Assembly (NCBI GenBank): GCA_036365515.1
Contig: CM070874.1
Span: 220,704,942-220,768,941 of the forward strand
DNA length: 64,000 bases
Direction: 5' to 3'
Origin: Torymus aiolomorphi
Lineage: Eukaryota; Arthropoda; Insecta; Hymenoptera; Torymidae
The translations under genes and the position numbers were made by a program. Shown in pieces: positions 46,331-57,375 of this stretch (positions are counted from its first letter, which is position 1; each line of letters opens with the position of its first letter). The notes beneath the pieces are model-generated. The model saw nothing but the letters and a program-made list of their open reading frames with translations. It ran no database searches and was not told where the DNA came from.

Positions 46331-47406
46331 AGTGAGTTCCAAAGGAATTCCACCTGTTGCAGAGGTACGCAATACACCTATTTGCATATAGGCCGGATAG
46401 TAACTGCGCAATCCTCCCTAGCGGCATCCCCTCCATTTAGCTTTGATCTGGTGGGTTGGTACCTTTCCATACTCCTCTGTCTGCCTACATGCTCTATTTA
46501 TTTAATATGAAACAAATAAACACATGGCATGCAGTCAGGATATTCGTTTGTGGATATTTAACGATGACACATCATACTTGTAGCCTATTTCTCTGGAAAT
46601 AAGTGTTAGTGTGTGATTTATTAATTGATATCAGTGTATATATATATATATATTTCTTGAATACGTGCATATTCGCTTATATCTATAAAAAAAATCGGGT
46701 GCGCGGTACTTGATTTCATATTAAAATTGTTTTCTTGACGTCTGTAAGTGCTATGTTCACAGATATAAAGCAAATAAATAATTAATATCATCTTTCTCAC
46801 TCGCACTCATGTTTACTCCTATCATGCTCTCTTTGTCTGATTACATCAGACACACGTGGGCCGGAATGTAACTATCTGTAATTTTATGACACGAAGTTTA
46901 AATTTTATCAAAGGTGATCTTAACTGTATCAGTTCTTGGTTAGTATAATCGGCAAGCATAATTAGTATGTTCATTAATCATTATCTTTGGTTAATTATGC
47001 GTATGCAACATGTTGGTTAATGAACAAAAAGGGTTTGAAATTTAAGTCTCCCGCTATGACCAGCGGGACTAGTGCGCTCCTCTAGATACTTTCTATGAAG
47101 TACATGCTCTACTGTCTAGATGGTGCATCGAGTACCGTTTTGAGGGTTCTGTGTCACTGCGAGAGACTTGCGTCAGTAAGCCGAATTCCATATTATAGGG
47201 TGATAGGTTAAGTTTTGTTTTATGTATAATATTATATGGAGCAATGTAAGGGGCTTGTGACCGTTACACTTTATTTATTACTAATCTTTGTTATTTAGTA
47301 ACTCATTCTCTATTTTATACCCAGTGTTGTTGATTTCGCCATTGGAAATTTACCCTGTCCAACCAAAAACTAACAATTATAATAAATATATTTTAAAATG
47401 TTACAG
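46331..47406. other. Non-coding gap upstream of the NHE exon
   Basis: Holds a (TA)n run at about 46634-46652 and otherwise AT-rich sequence; it is presumably intron of the NHE gene. The sequence just before 47407 ends in a good acceptor (aaaatgttacag). Confidence 0.5.
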
Positions 47407-47603
47407 GAATGTCTTTGTGGTTCTTTGGCAGAAGTGGAATATTTTCCTGTGAAACACCTGTACTAGATATGCTTCTTTTTGCTGCTCTTATCAGTGCAGT
47501 TGATCCTGTTGCTGTATTGGCAGTATTCGAAGAAATTCATGTTGATGAAATTCTATACATTGTGGTATTTGGTGAAAGTCTGCTGAATGATGCAGTCACT
47601 GTC
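47407..47603 (+). CDS. Internal exon of a Na+/H+ exchanger (SLC9/NHE family)
   Basis: A 197-nt exon is bounded by tgttacAG acceptor and GTAAGT donor (47604-47609). It encodes about 65 residues ending at a codon boundary (phase-0 donor). [14 protein letters not shown] and [13 protein letters not shown] are hallmarks of the cation-proton antiporter family, covering the transmembrane segments that hold the conserved Asp-Pro and the Glu-Ser-Leu-Leu-Asn-Asp ion-binding motif. The preceding residues ([20 protein letters not shown]) fit an insect plasma-membrane NHE. The exon is clean, with no stop or frameshift. Neighbouring exons were not found, so introns must be long and full of repeats. A duplicated or isolated exon cannot be excluded. 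The ATG at 47409 is internal, not a start, and the frame beyond 47603 is intron. Confidence 0.85.
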
Positions 47604-48368
47604 GTAAGTAATTTCAAACATACTCAAATGTATGTAATTAATTTTCGTAAACTGTATGTGTACGATTTTTGCATTCCTGTTACTGTAATATTATTATTAT
47701 TAATTATTGTTAAAAAACGAAAAGGAGCTAGGTAGCAGGAGCAGCAAAGCATGGTTTAATTTATAAATTTATTTATTTAGTCACTTCATTTTGTACACAT
47801 ATATTCGCCCTACTTATATGCAGTCGTTGCTCTGAAGCGTAGCGTATGAGGACCGGGCACAGACTGACTGTGGAACTTTGCGGCAAGGTATCGATCTCTC
47901 CTAATGACGTGATCCTCCAATCACATCCGTTCGATCTTCCCGTGCCCTGTTGTGACCTCTCAGATCCAAGATTCCTTTTCCTGCGTATTGCCGCGGATTC
48001 CATATTTCCATTCTACCGCGCTTTCCCGCGGTCTACCGTGTTGCCATAATGCCTTTTTACCGCTATTCTCCGACCTCGATCTTAGCTGCAATTTTCATAT
48101 TACGCTGTCAACCGACAGACTATTGACTACCGCAATCTGTTCAATAATTTCGAAGTAGCTATACGAATAATGACTCTTATTCTTTTCACAACATTGATCT
48201 TTTCCGGCTTCACATATTTTCCTATATTTACAATAATCTTTGAATTTATTGGCTTTATAATTGAATCCGGATTTTATAGGCTAGCCAAAAGTATTAATTA
48301 CTATTTCTATCGGAGACAACAATAGTAATAATAATATTTGTTTGCTTCCTCCTAGAGAAAGCTTTGTG
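47604..48368. other. Probable intron with LTR-like segment
   Basis: The stretch 47730-48055 has, on the minus strand, TATAAGTAGGG and a later AATAAATAAA about 60 bp downstream, in GC-richer sequence unlike its surroundings. This could be a solo LTR, but borders and target duplication are not clear. Confidence 0.3.
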
Positions 48369-48480
48369 ATAGTCATAGTCATAGTCATAGTGACCGTCCA
48401 TAGGACGGTCAGCGGCCCCTTTCGGGGACTTACCTTCCTAGCACTCAGGCCGAGACCTGTTGTGCTTTACCCCTAGTTTA

Positions 48481-48729
48481 TCACCCCCTACTCACCTTTG
48501 CCTCGATCAGTACGATCGCTTTGCATATCGATGTTAGAACAAGTTCCTTAAGATCATGTGGTTCCAGGAAGAAGAGTTCCCAAACCCCCCGTCTGATTGC
48601 TGCCATCACTGGGCAGCGAGACAGAAGGTGAGCTGAGGTCTTCTCCTCTTCCTCATATCTCCTGCACCGATCCGTATTCACGTGGCCTAACCTATATAGA
48701 TGGTGTCCGACCTCACAGTGGCCTGACAA
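48481..48729 (-). pseudogene. LINE C-terminal zinc-knuckle-like region
   Basis: SGHCEVGHHLYRLGHVNTDR and CRRYEEEEKTSAHLLSRCP match the CCHC element found after RNase H in I/R1-type LINEs, with the second Cys changed to Tyr. A stop closes it near 48481 and the 3' UTR with the six-base tail follows. Confidence 0.75.
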
Positions 48730-48873
48730 CTATTCTATCGATGCTTTGATGCTCCTCCTGGGGAGACTTAGGATCTCCTTACACCAGGCGGTCGGGGCCT
48801 CTTCCCCCAAGAGGTGCCACGCTTGTCTACAGTTCGTCAAGCCCTGCCATTCCTCTGCCACCTTCGCAGTTGT

Positions 48874-49074
48874 TCAACTGTTAAGCACCCCTTTCAACAC
48901 GCTCTCTGCCATTGGTACCCTGCGATGCAGCGCCCGGCATCGAGTCGCGCCCCTTTTTGCCAGTCGATCCGCCTTTTCGTTGCCGATTACTCCCGCGTGC
49001 CCTGGTACCCAATATAGAGTAACCCTGTTCACGGAGGATAGTCTATCTAATGCTACCCTGCAGCCCCACGTCAC
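48874..49074 (-). pseudogene. LINE RNase H fragment
   Basis: The C-terminal part of an RNase H domain with LYWVPGHAGVIGNEKAD and RLAKRGA. The N-terminal strands with the first catalytic Asp/Glu are in broken frames upstream (to about 49300). It would remove RNA from RNA-DNA hybrids in the parent family. Confidence 0.8.
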
Positions 49075-49538
49075 TTCCGACCGAAACTCCGCAGCCCCTG
49101 CTGCCTAAAGTGCGGCTTAGCTATCCGAACAGATGGTGATCCGCTTCCGCTCTAACTCGTCCGCATTACCTTATTGCTCTTACCTCTGCCTGGAAAACGG
49201 TGACATGCGAGTCCAGCCAAAGGACAAGCTCAGTCATGCTTCCCTTTAGCCATGCCACCGCCCCAGTACCTACCTCACTCTTAGAGCCATCCGTGTACTA
49301 GATCAGATCCTCCTGGTTACGAGCATCCTCTACGTAGTCTGTCCTTAGAGGAATGGTCACCCGAAAGTTCCTGCCACAGGCAAACTTTTTAGATGTCCTA
49401 TCCCTACCAAAAGTTATCTGATCCTTTCCCACAATATCCACCAGATTCCCGTCACAATGTTGCCATCTTCTCAGGTCACTTAGGACTTTTTGGCTCTCAG
49501 GGGTACTAAAGCACGCGTTCCTGTGATGCCTCTGAGCA

Positions 49539-50806
49539 TCAGGTTCTGGATCGAGTCCAGTACCCTAGTACCTCCTTTCGCCCACACCTGGTTGTCCAAG
49601 CTATAGCCCCATGAAGCAACCTGGGACGCAGCACAGCGGTAAAGAGCCACAGGATCATGTACAGCCTGATGCCCCACATGAAACCAAAGACCCTCCTACA
49701 AGCCCAGTAGGAGGCTATGAGCCTCCTTTTAATCGCTCTCAGGTGCTCCGCCGAATTCAGTTTCGAGTCAAAAACGAGTCGTTTTTCAAATACTTCGCCT
49801 ATTTTGAGATCGACAAGTTCTCTCCAAACAACCAAATTTCCCCTAGCGACTTTACTTTATACCTACTCGTGATATTGACTAGCACCGTTTTTGCAGGGTT
49901 AACAGCGAGTCAAACCTTCCGGCACTAATCCTCTACTATTGAAAGAGCTTGCAGCATAAGCTCCACGAATACCGTTTCGTCAACTGTTGTGACCAACAAC
50001 AGCAGATCATCCGCATAGGCTTGAGTATAAAAACCCGCCTCATTTAACCTTCGTAAGAGTTCGTCCAGGACCAGAGCTCAGAGGGTCGGAGAAAGGACCC
50101 TCCCTTGCGGACATCCCTTACTCACGTATCCTTCCGTCCCTCTGGTCTCCGACGCTGCAATGACTCTTCCCCATTGCAGCAGTGCTCGTATCCATCTCTC
50201 GATGCCACTGGATACACTATGCGCCCTTGCATCCTTGCAAATGGATTTCGTGGTTGTGAACTTAAAAGCTGCCAGAACCATTCCCCTATTCCTAATTACT
50301 CTGCTTATGCGCTCCGTTGCTCCGCGCAGAGCACAGTCCACCAACTTACCCACCTGATACGTGTGGTGCGTGGTGTATAGCGGCCTTTTCATCAGTGGTC
50401 CATCTCTGATGAAGCGGTCTAGCAGCCTCTCCAGTGTCTTCAAGACAAAGGACATAAGACTGATAAGTCGATAATCCTTTGCCACCTCGTCTGTATGCCT
50501 TCCAGATGTGGGTAGGAACACCACCCGTACCACGCTCCACGAAGCGAGAATGTGGCTACACTTCATCCTCGCCTTGAAGATGACGGTAAGAGGCTCCAGA
50601 AGCTCATCCAATATGCGCTGAAGAAGGGCCGGAAAAATCCCCTCCTTCCTAGGCACCTTGAATGGTTCGAACGTGTTCACCGCCCACCTGATCCTGTCCG
50701 CCTGGACTATCTGTTCCGCATTCGCCTCGAATTTTGCCCTCCTCACCTCACTGATCCCATCCTCTGGTCGCTCTAGGGCCATACCCGGAAAGTGTCTGAT
50801 CAGCAT
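49539..50806 (-). pseudogene. LINE reverse transcriptase
   Basis: RT motifs on the minus strand: KDYRLISLMSFVLKTLERLL, SKGCPQGRVLSPTL (near 50080), then after a stop the catalytic QAYADDLLLLVT at about 50018-49983. The thumb region continues in another frame (LVFDSKLNSAEHL, WACRRVFGF). The palm motif AFD is unrecognisable (AFKFTTTKS). It is not functional. Confidence 0.85.
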
Positions 50807-50964
50807 GTGGTTCAGTGCCTCTCCGTTACTCCCTGCCCATTATCCAGATGGGACTTTATCAGTACCGTCTTCTTCACTATTCTGGCCAGAAGTCTGCCAA
50901 GCCTCGCAGTATCCGAGATACTGCTCATCTCATCACAGTATTTCCTCCACCCTTCCTTTTTTAC

Positions 50965-51621
50965 CTATTCAATGGCTTTTTTGTACTCTCTCTGAGCCGA
51001 CCTGAAGGCCCAGAGAGTCTCCTCATTTCTGGTTCTCCTCGATCTGTTGAGGAGACTCCTGAACTTCTTCCAATGCTTACTGAGCGAGTCATTCCACCAG
51101 GGTATCCCGCCGGTCAATTCCTCTGTCTTCAGGTCGCAGCTGCTCTCGAAAGCTTGATTTATCTTTTCCCCCAAGAGCACCGTCGTCCTGTCGACATCCT
51201 CAACCGAGTCGAGCTCCTTCGGGAAGTTCTCTAGTCCGACCGCCAATTTCGCTTTGTACTCCGCCCAGCGAGTTCTCCTCAGATTTCTCCATTGTGTCAC
51301 CTGCCGTACCATTCCACCAACTTCGAAGCAAATGAGGCTGTGGTCCAACATGGATACCTGACCCTAGACTCTCCAGCCGTTGAGCCACGCCCACAAGCCT
51401 CTGGAGGCGATTCTTATGTCAATCACTTCTTACCGGGTTCTATTCCTGAATGTGAATTCCCGTCCCCTAATCAGTATGTCCAGATTCGTTCCTGAGGTGA
51501 ACACTAGAAAAGCTTTTCTCCTACCAATGCAGCCCGAGCTACCCCACACCGTATGGTGCGAGTTAGCATTGCATCCCAAAATGAGATCAGTGTTGGGCAA
51601 CCGATTGTGCAAAAGTGCCAC
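50965..51621 (-). pseudogene. LINE endonuclease and linker
   Basis: The endonuclease part has DLILGCNANSHHTVWGSS and TNLDILIRGREFTF, the GCDANAHH signature of R1/I-type elements with Asp to Asn in the catalytic position. A frameshift follows. The linker frame (51351-50965) begins LDHSLICFEV and runs to the WWNDSLSKHWKKFRSLLN segment typical of the pre-RT linker. Confidence 0.8.
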
Positions 51622-51625
51622 AAGC

Positions 51626-52544
51626 TACCGAACGACGGAAGCGCGCGGTGGCAAACAGCGGCGGAGCCACGAAACTCGCGGCCACAGCAGGGATAGTCTC
51701 GTTCCACACAAAACTCTCATTCCACCCAAAATTCAGCGCATGCGCAGAAACGTATTTTCGTATCCCGCGATTCCCACCGAGAAGTCTCGTTCCACCCAAA
51801 ACCTCTGTCTTATCCGTCCGCCAAGATAGTTCCGTTTCACCCAAAATCTCTGTTTTATCATGCCGGTGCGGCAAAACGCGATTTACCAATCGGACGGCGA
51901 CCGGCCGGTAACGTCTCGCTGCGCGCTACTCGGCAACTAGAGACTCTCGCCCCAGAGATTATTTGCAATACATATATAGATATACAACGTACTCTATGCA
52001 CATAAAAGAATGCTATATCTACGAAAAAATTATTTATACTTTATTGTTATAGTAATTAATTATAAAAATAAAGATAATGATTCCAATAAAATGAAAATCT
52101 CTAAAGTCAAAGAGGTAGATGGAGGCAATATCCACGCATATACACAGAGAAAAGAAAATCTTTACATTAAAAGTATGCTTCTCTAACTATAAAATCCTGA
52201 TGTTATTTGTGCCAAAGTATATATTTCTTAGTAGTTAACAATATTTCTTAATAATTAAGTAATATTCCTTAACAGTTAAGATACAGGACATAATTCAAAT
52301 TTTCTACAATTTCTAAGACATGGTTTCTTAACTATTAGGAAATATTATTTAGCCGTTAATCAATATTCATTTGTCCGTATCCAAACGTCCGTTCGTCAAT
52401 AGTTAATGACATTCCTTTAATGTAAAGAGTTTATTTTCTTTGTGGATCCTTCACTGCAGAATTGCAATATATACACGTGCAGTATTTGAATCTATTATAT
52501 GCACCTTAACTGCCGCAAGTCTGGTGTAATCGTGCTGCGTAGAC
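51626..52544. other. Mixed gap
   Basis: 51690-51870 holds three imperfect copies of a ctcgttccacccaaaac-type motif in GC-rich sequence. From 51960 the sequence is AT-rich without a recognised gene. Confidence 0.4.
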
Positions 52545-53240
52545 TTACAAGGATAGTGCGTATCCTTTGGATCACGGATTTGCATCAAATTGAAATATCT
52601 TGTTATAGAGTAAAAAATATTGAACCCCTGTTCCAGGATTTTATTCTCATAGCCCTTTTTTCTCGAGATATGTGCCATGTTATGTTAAAAATGCGTTATT
52701 TTTCTAAAAAAATGATGTCTTCTATTGTACGTAACTCTGTAAGTATTCCCGTTACGAAAATGAGCGACAAAAATTATAAAAGTAGACAGAAAACGCTCTA
52801 TTTTAAACACCGTATGACTAAAAATATTGATTTTTCAGAAAGTTACGATAAATCAAAGATAGTGTGAAAAAATGATTGAAAATAGCACCCTTAAAATCCT
52901 TTAAAAAATGTGAAATTTTCCATGATTTTTTTACACTATCTTTGATTTCTCATAAGTTTCTGAAAAATGGATACTTGTAGTCAAAACAATAAAATAAAAC
53001 TTTTTCTGCCTACTTCTTTAATTTTTTTCGCTCATTTTTGTAACGATAATACTTGCAGAGTTACATGCAATAAAAGAGACATCATTTTTTAACAAAATAA
53101 CGCAATTTTTTTTATATACATGGCACATATCTCGAGAAAAAAGGCCTATGAAAATAAATTCTGGAACAGAAATTCAATATTTTTTACTCTAAAAGAAGAT
53201 ATTTAATTTGGTAAAAGTCCGTGACCCAAAGGTTACGCAT
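52545..53240. mobile_element. Foldback element C, ~330-bp arms
   Basis: Arms 52545-52880 and 52915-53240 are reverse complements at about 80 percent, sharing ctcgagatatgtgccatgt and aaatcaaagatagtgt. A single right-type arm recurs at 55396-55625. Confidence 0.8.
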
Positions 53241-54560
53241 TCTCCTTGTTAGACGCAAGTTCTCTTCCGCAATTCTGGTGTAATTCTAATGCAGGTGCAC
53301 GAGCTTTACTGACACCTACAACTTCCACTTTTGCTATTGCAAATCTGCTGAAACCTACAACAAATTGCCTTACGTAAGAGTATGCGAGCAGAAACACAGT
53401 AAAAGTATGAAATGGACAATGCAAGCTCTGCGCAATCGCAAGCGCGAAAGGTTCTGCTACCAGGGAATCTTCGCACGCGTGCTTTTCTTTTAAGAATTTG
53501 CAGACATTGGTCCAAAATAAAGACAGCTTGGACGTGCCACGATTCGCGCTCTCCAAGGCGACATTCGCACGCGTGCTTCTGCTTTAATAATTTGAAAACA
53601 CTGCTTCAAAATGACGGTAGCTTCAATGTGCCAGGAGGCGCGCTCTCGAAGACGAGCTGTGCACGCGTGCGTTTGCATTTATGAAGCGAAAACACTGCTT
53701 TAAAATAAAAGTAGCTTTAACGTGTCATGAGGCTGATTCTTGAAGACGAGCTTTGCACGCATGCTTGCAAAAGCAAAAGCAAGACTCGGCTACAAAAAAA
53801 TAAAATTTGATAAAATTAAAAAAAAAAATTGTATCAACTCATGCATGTAATATGGCCTTTTTCACGTGTGAAAGTAGGAGAGACAATTTCGCATTTCGAG
53901 CATATTTTATGAAAGTGGTAAGAAATATCCATTTCTATCCCAAAATAGATGAGAAATGAATATTTCTACCTCTCTAAATGTAGGTATAGTTAATTGTGTA
54001 TGCATTTCAAATTATTTGAATTTTCAACTTCGTTGTGTACAACTCGAAATGCCCAATTCTCTCTCCGAATCACACACGTAAAAAGGCCATGTCACGCCTC
54101 CGTTAAAAATAAAATACGGTGAGTAACACACGGGAAGAATAGTATATTACGCAACTGCGGAGGTAAAGACTAGGCCAGTACAGATCACGTGGAAATTTCC
54201 ACCCGAGCCGAAGGCGAGGTGTCACAAAGAGATTATCTACAAAATAATTAATATTGCTATGCAATATTCCCTGGCTACTCCCTGATTCGCGCTAAAGGCT
54301 ATGATTTGCGCAAAAATCATCTCCTGGGCAAGCGCGTCTAGTCATCAACTTGAATAAACATCGGTAACGAGCTCAGCCATTCGAAAAACCCCCTGGATAC
54401 CGTCGGATGCGTACTGAAACCTTTGATTTGCGCAAAAATCGTCTCCTGGTCATGCGCGTTTAGTCATACACTTAAATAGACCTCGGAAACGAGCTCAGAG
54501 ACTCGAAAATCTCTCTGGATACTCTAAGAGACGCCCTGAATCAATTGATCTGCGCAAAAG
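52990..54560. repeat. Segmental duplication, copy 1
   Basis: This block and 55396-57375 share the same order: foldback arm, gcacgcgtgctt-rich stretch, aaaaggccatgtcacgcct, aggcgaggtgtcacaa, and the ~120-bp minisatellite. Similarity is roughly 85-90 percent with a few insertions. The ORF at 53233-53556 (minus) has a counterpart in the second copy but is judged non-coding. Confidence 0.8.
54285..54560 (+). repeat. ~120-bp minisatellite, first block
   Basis: Units marked by gatttgcgcaaaaatc near 54303, 54424 and 54543; each also has ggtaacgagctcagccattcg-like text. About 2.5 copies. The same occurs at 57075-57370. Confidence 0.75.
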
Positions 54561-54615
54561 AAAGTAGTTAAGTAGACCTAAAAATCCAGTTTAGCGGGTC
54601 GAAAAATCCACTGAC

Positions 54616-55348
54616 TAGGAGAGGCCGCGAACTCCGGATCACGGATTCGGCTGAAACTTTGCGATAGGTTTTTTGATGTAGAAATATAAAGAAAGCTGCA
54701 ATATTAGATCCTAACGCTAAACAAAACTGAAGTTCTGCGCCTTTTTAGCTTTATTTTGAAAAAAGGCGTGAAAAAACCTCTCCTTGAAACGGTAACCATT
54801 TAACTCCGGGGAGTCTTAAATATAATTTCAAAAATAGAAAATAAAACTAGAGAAAATGAGCCTTCATTTGCGTTTTTAAGAATTAAAAAATGCTGATTCC
54901 TTCAAAAATTATTTAAGTTTGAAATTGAGCATCGAAAGTGCATCAAAATATGCCGGCAGTCGAACAGTTTAATTTCAGGGATTAAACAGTGCATTTTCGA
55001 TGTTGATTCATACAAAATACGAAAGTTATACAAGTTTAAAAAACTTGTATAACTTTCGAAGAAATCAACATTTTTTAATTCTTAAAAAAGCAAATGAAAG
55101 CTCACTTTCTCTAGTTTTATTTTCTATTTTTGAAATTATATTTAAGACTCTCCGGAGTTAAATGGTTACCGTTTCAAGAAGAGGTTTTTTTCAAGCCATT
55201 TTTCAAAATAAAGCTAAAATGGCGCAGAACTTAAGTTTTTTTTTGAGCGTGAGGGTCTAATATTGCAGCTTTCTTTATATTTCTTCATCAAAAAACATAT
55301 CGCAAAGTTTGTGCCGAATCCGTGATCCGGAGTTCGCGGCCTCTCCTA
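54616..55348. mobile_element. Foldback element D, ~290-bp arms
   Basis: The termini read taggagaggccgcgaactcc and its complement. Arms 54616-54910 and 55060-55348 are nearly identical inverted copies; the middle again contains short inverted stretches (acaagtttaaaaaacttgta near 55031). It is non-coding and lies between the two copies of the segmental duplication. Confidence 0.85.
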
Positions 55349-55395
55349 CTAAGTACTCCCAGACTCGCGCTAAAGGCTATGATTTGCGCAAAAAT

Positions 55396-57375
55396 TGTCT
55401 CCTACTTTTTGAATTTTTTTCGCTCATTTTTGTAACGGAAATTCTTGCAGAGTTACATACAATAAAAGAGACACCATTTTTTAACAAAATAACGCAATTT
55501 TGTTATATACATGGCACATATCTCGAGAAAAAAAGCCTATGAAAATAAATCGTTGAACAGTAGTTCAATATTTTTTTACTCTAAAACAAAATATTTCATT
55601 TGGTAAATGTCCGTGATCCATAGGTTACGCACTCTCTTTGTTAGTCACAAGTTCTCTTCCGCAATTCTGGTAGAATTCTAATGCAAGTGCACGAGCTTTA
55701 CTGGCACCTACAACTTCCACCTTTGCTGTTGCAAATCTGCTGAAACCTGTAGCAAATGGCCTTACGTAAGAGTATGCAAGCAGAAACACAGTAAAAGTGT
55801 GAAACTGACCACGCAAGCTCTGCGCAATTGCAAGTGCGACAGGTTCTACTACCAGGAAATCTTCGCACGCATGCTTTTCCTTTAATAATTTGCAGACACT
55901 AATCCAAAATAAAGATAGTTTGAACGTGCCAGGAGTCACGCGCCCGAAGACTATCTTCGCACGCGTGCTTTTGCTTTAATAATTTAAAGACAATGCTAAA
56001 AAATAATAGTGGCTTCAACGTATCAGGAAGCATGCTCTCGAAGATGATCTTCGCACGCTTGCTATTGCATTAACCCTTTCAGTCACAGGAGCTGATATAT
56101 CGGCACCCTGTTTTTTTTTATTTATAATTTTTATTATATTCTACGCAAAATCCTGACTTTTTTACATTTTCAGATAGTAGAAAGCTTAAACTTTACATCG
56201 AATAGGATTTTTTGTCAATCCATAATTGTTTATAATGGTTATAAACAAATATGTGCGAAAAAAACGTGTTTTCTGAACTGAATAGCGTGACTAAATGAGT
56301 TAATAATTTGAAGACACTGCTCCAAAATAACGGTAGCTTCAATGTGCCAGGAGGCGCGCTCTCGAAGACGAGCTGCGCCCGCGTGCGTTTGCTTTTATGA
56401 AGCGAAAACACTGCTTTCAAATAAAAGTAGCTTCAACGTGCCATGAGACGGACTCTTGAAGACGAGCTGCGCACGCGTGCTTGCAAAAGCAAAAGCACGC
56501 GTGCAAGGCGCGGCTACAAAAAAATTTTTGATATAATTTTTAAAAAAATTTGTCTCAACTCATGCATGAAATATGGCCTTGTTCACGTGTGAAAGTAGGA
56601 GAGACAATTTCGCATTTCGAGCTTATTTTATGAAACTGGTAAGAAATATCGATTTCTATCCTAAAACAGGTGAGAAATGAAAAATTGGTAAGAAATATTT
56701 ATTTCTACCCTAAAACAGCTAAGAAATGGCTATTTCTACCCCAAAATAGATGAAAAATGAATATTTCTAGCTCCCTAAAGGGGGGTATAGTTAATTGTGT
56801 CTGCATTTCAAATTATTTGAATTTCCAACTTCGTTGTGTACGACTCGAAATGTCCAATTCTCTCTCCGAATCATACACGTAAAAAGGCCATGTCACGCCT
56901 TCTTTAAAAAAAATAGGGTGAGTAGTACACGGGAAGAATAGTATATTTCGCAACTGGGGAGGTAAAGACTTGGCCATTACATAACACGTGGAAATTTCCA
57001 CCCGAGCCGAAGGCGAGGTGTCACAAGAGGTGAAGAGATTATCTACAAAATAATTAATATTGCTATGCAATATTCGCTGGCTACTCCCTGATTCGCGCTA
57101 AAGGCTATGATTTGCGCAAAAATCATCTCCTGGGCAAGCGCGTGTAATCATCAACTTGAATAAACCTCGGTAACGAGCTCAGCCATTCGAAAAAACCCCT
57201 GCGTACCCTCGGATACGTGCTGAAACCTTTGATTTGCGCAAAAATCGTCTCCTGGGCATGCGCGTTTAGTTATACACTTACATAGACCTCGGAAACGAGC
57301 TTAAAGATTCGAAAAACCCTCTGGGTACTCTAATATAGGCCCTGAAACGATTGATTTGCGAAAAAATCGTCTACA
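55396..57375. repeat. Segmental duplication, copy 2
   Basis: This is the second copy of the block at 52990-54560. It contains an extra segment (about 56070-56300) with AT-rich sequence around 'cagtcacaggagctgatata', inserted into the gcacgcgtgctt-rich part. Confidence 0.8.
57075..57370 (+). repeat. ~120-bp minisatellite, second block
   Basis: Units marked by gatttgcgcaaaaatc near 57109, 57230 and (mutated) 57351. The order and spacing are as in the first block at 54285-54560. Confidence 0.75.

Larger units (their letters stand above)
48369..51625 (-). mobile_element. LINE with RNase H (I/R1/LOA-like), decayed, minus strand
   Basis: Minus-strand order: endonuclease (51621-51430), linker (51351-50965), RT (50806-50078), RT YADD and thumb (about 50015-49539), RNase H (49074-48874), C-terminal CCHC-like region (48729-48481) and a (CTATGA)3 tail at 48369-48392. 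Frames change at least six times. The 5' end of the endonuclease is missing at about 51625. GC content is well above the flanks. Confidence 0.85.

Noticed and set aside
51200..51911. Several overlapping plus-strand ORFs over the minus-strand LINE
   Set aside because: They have no domains and are antisense to recognised endonuclease and linker segments.
53233..53556. 107-codon minus-strand ORF with a paralogue at 55625-55939
   Set aside because: The two are open and alignable, but about 20 of 93 residues differ while total base differences are only about 29. Most changes therefore alter the protein, as expected for neutral sequence.
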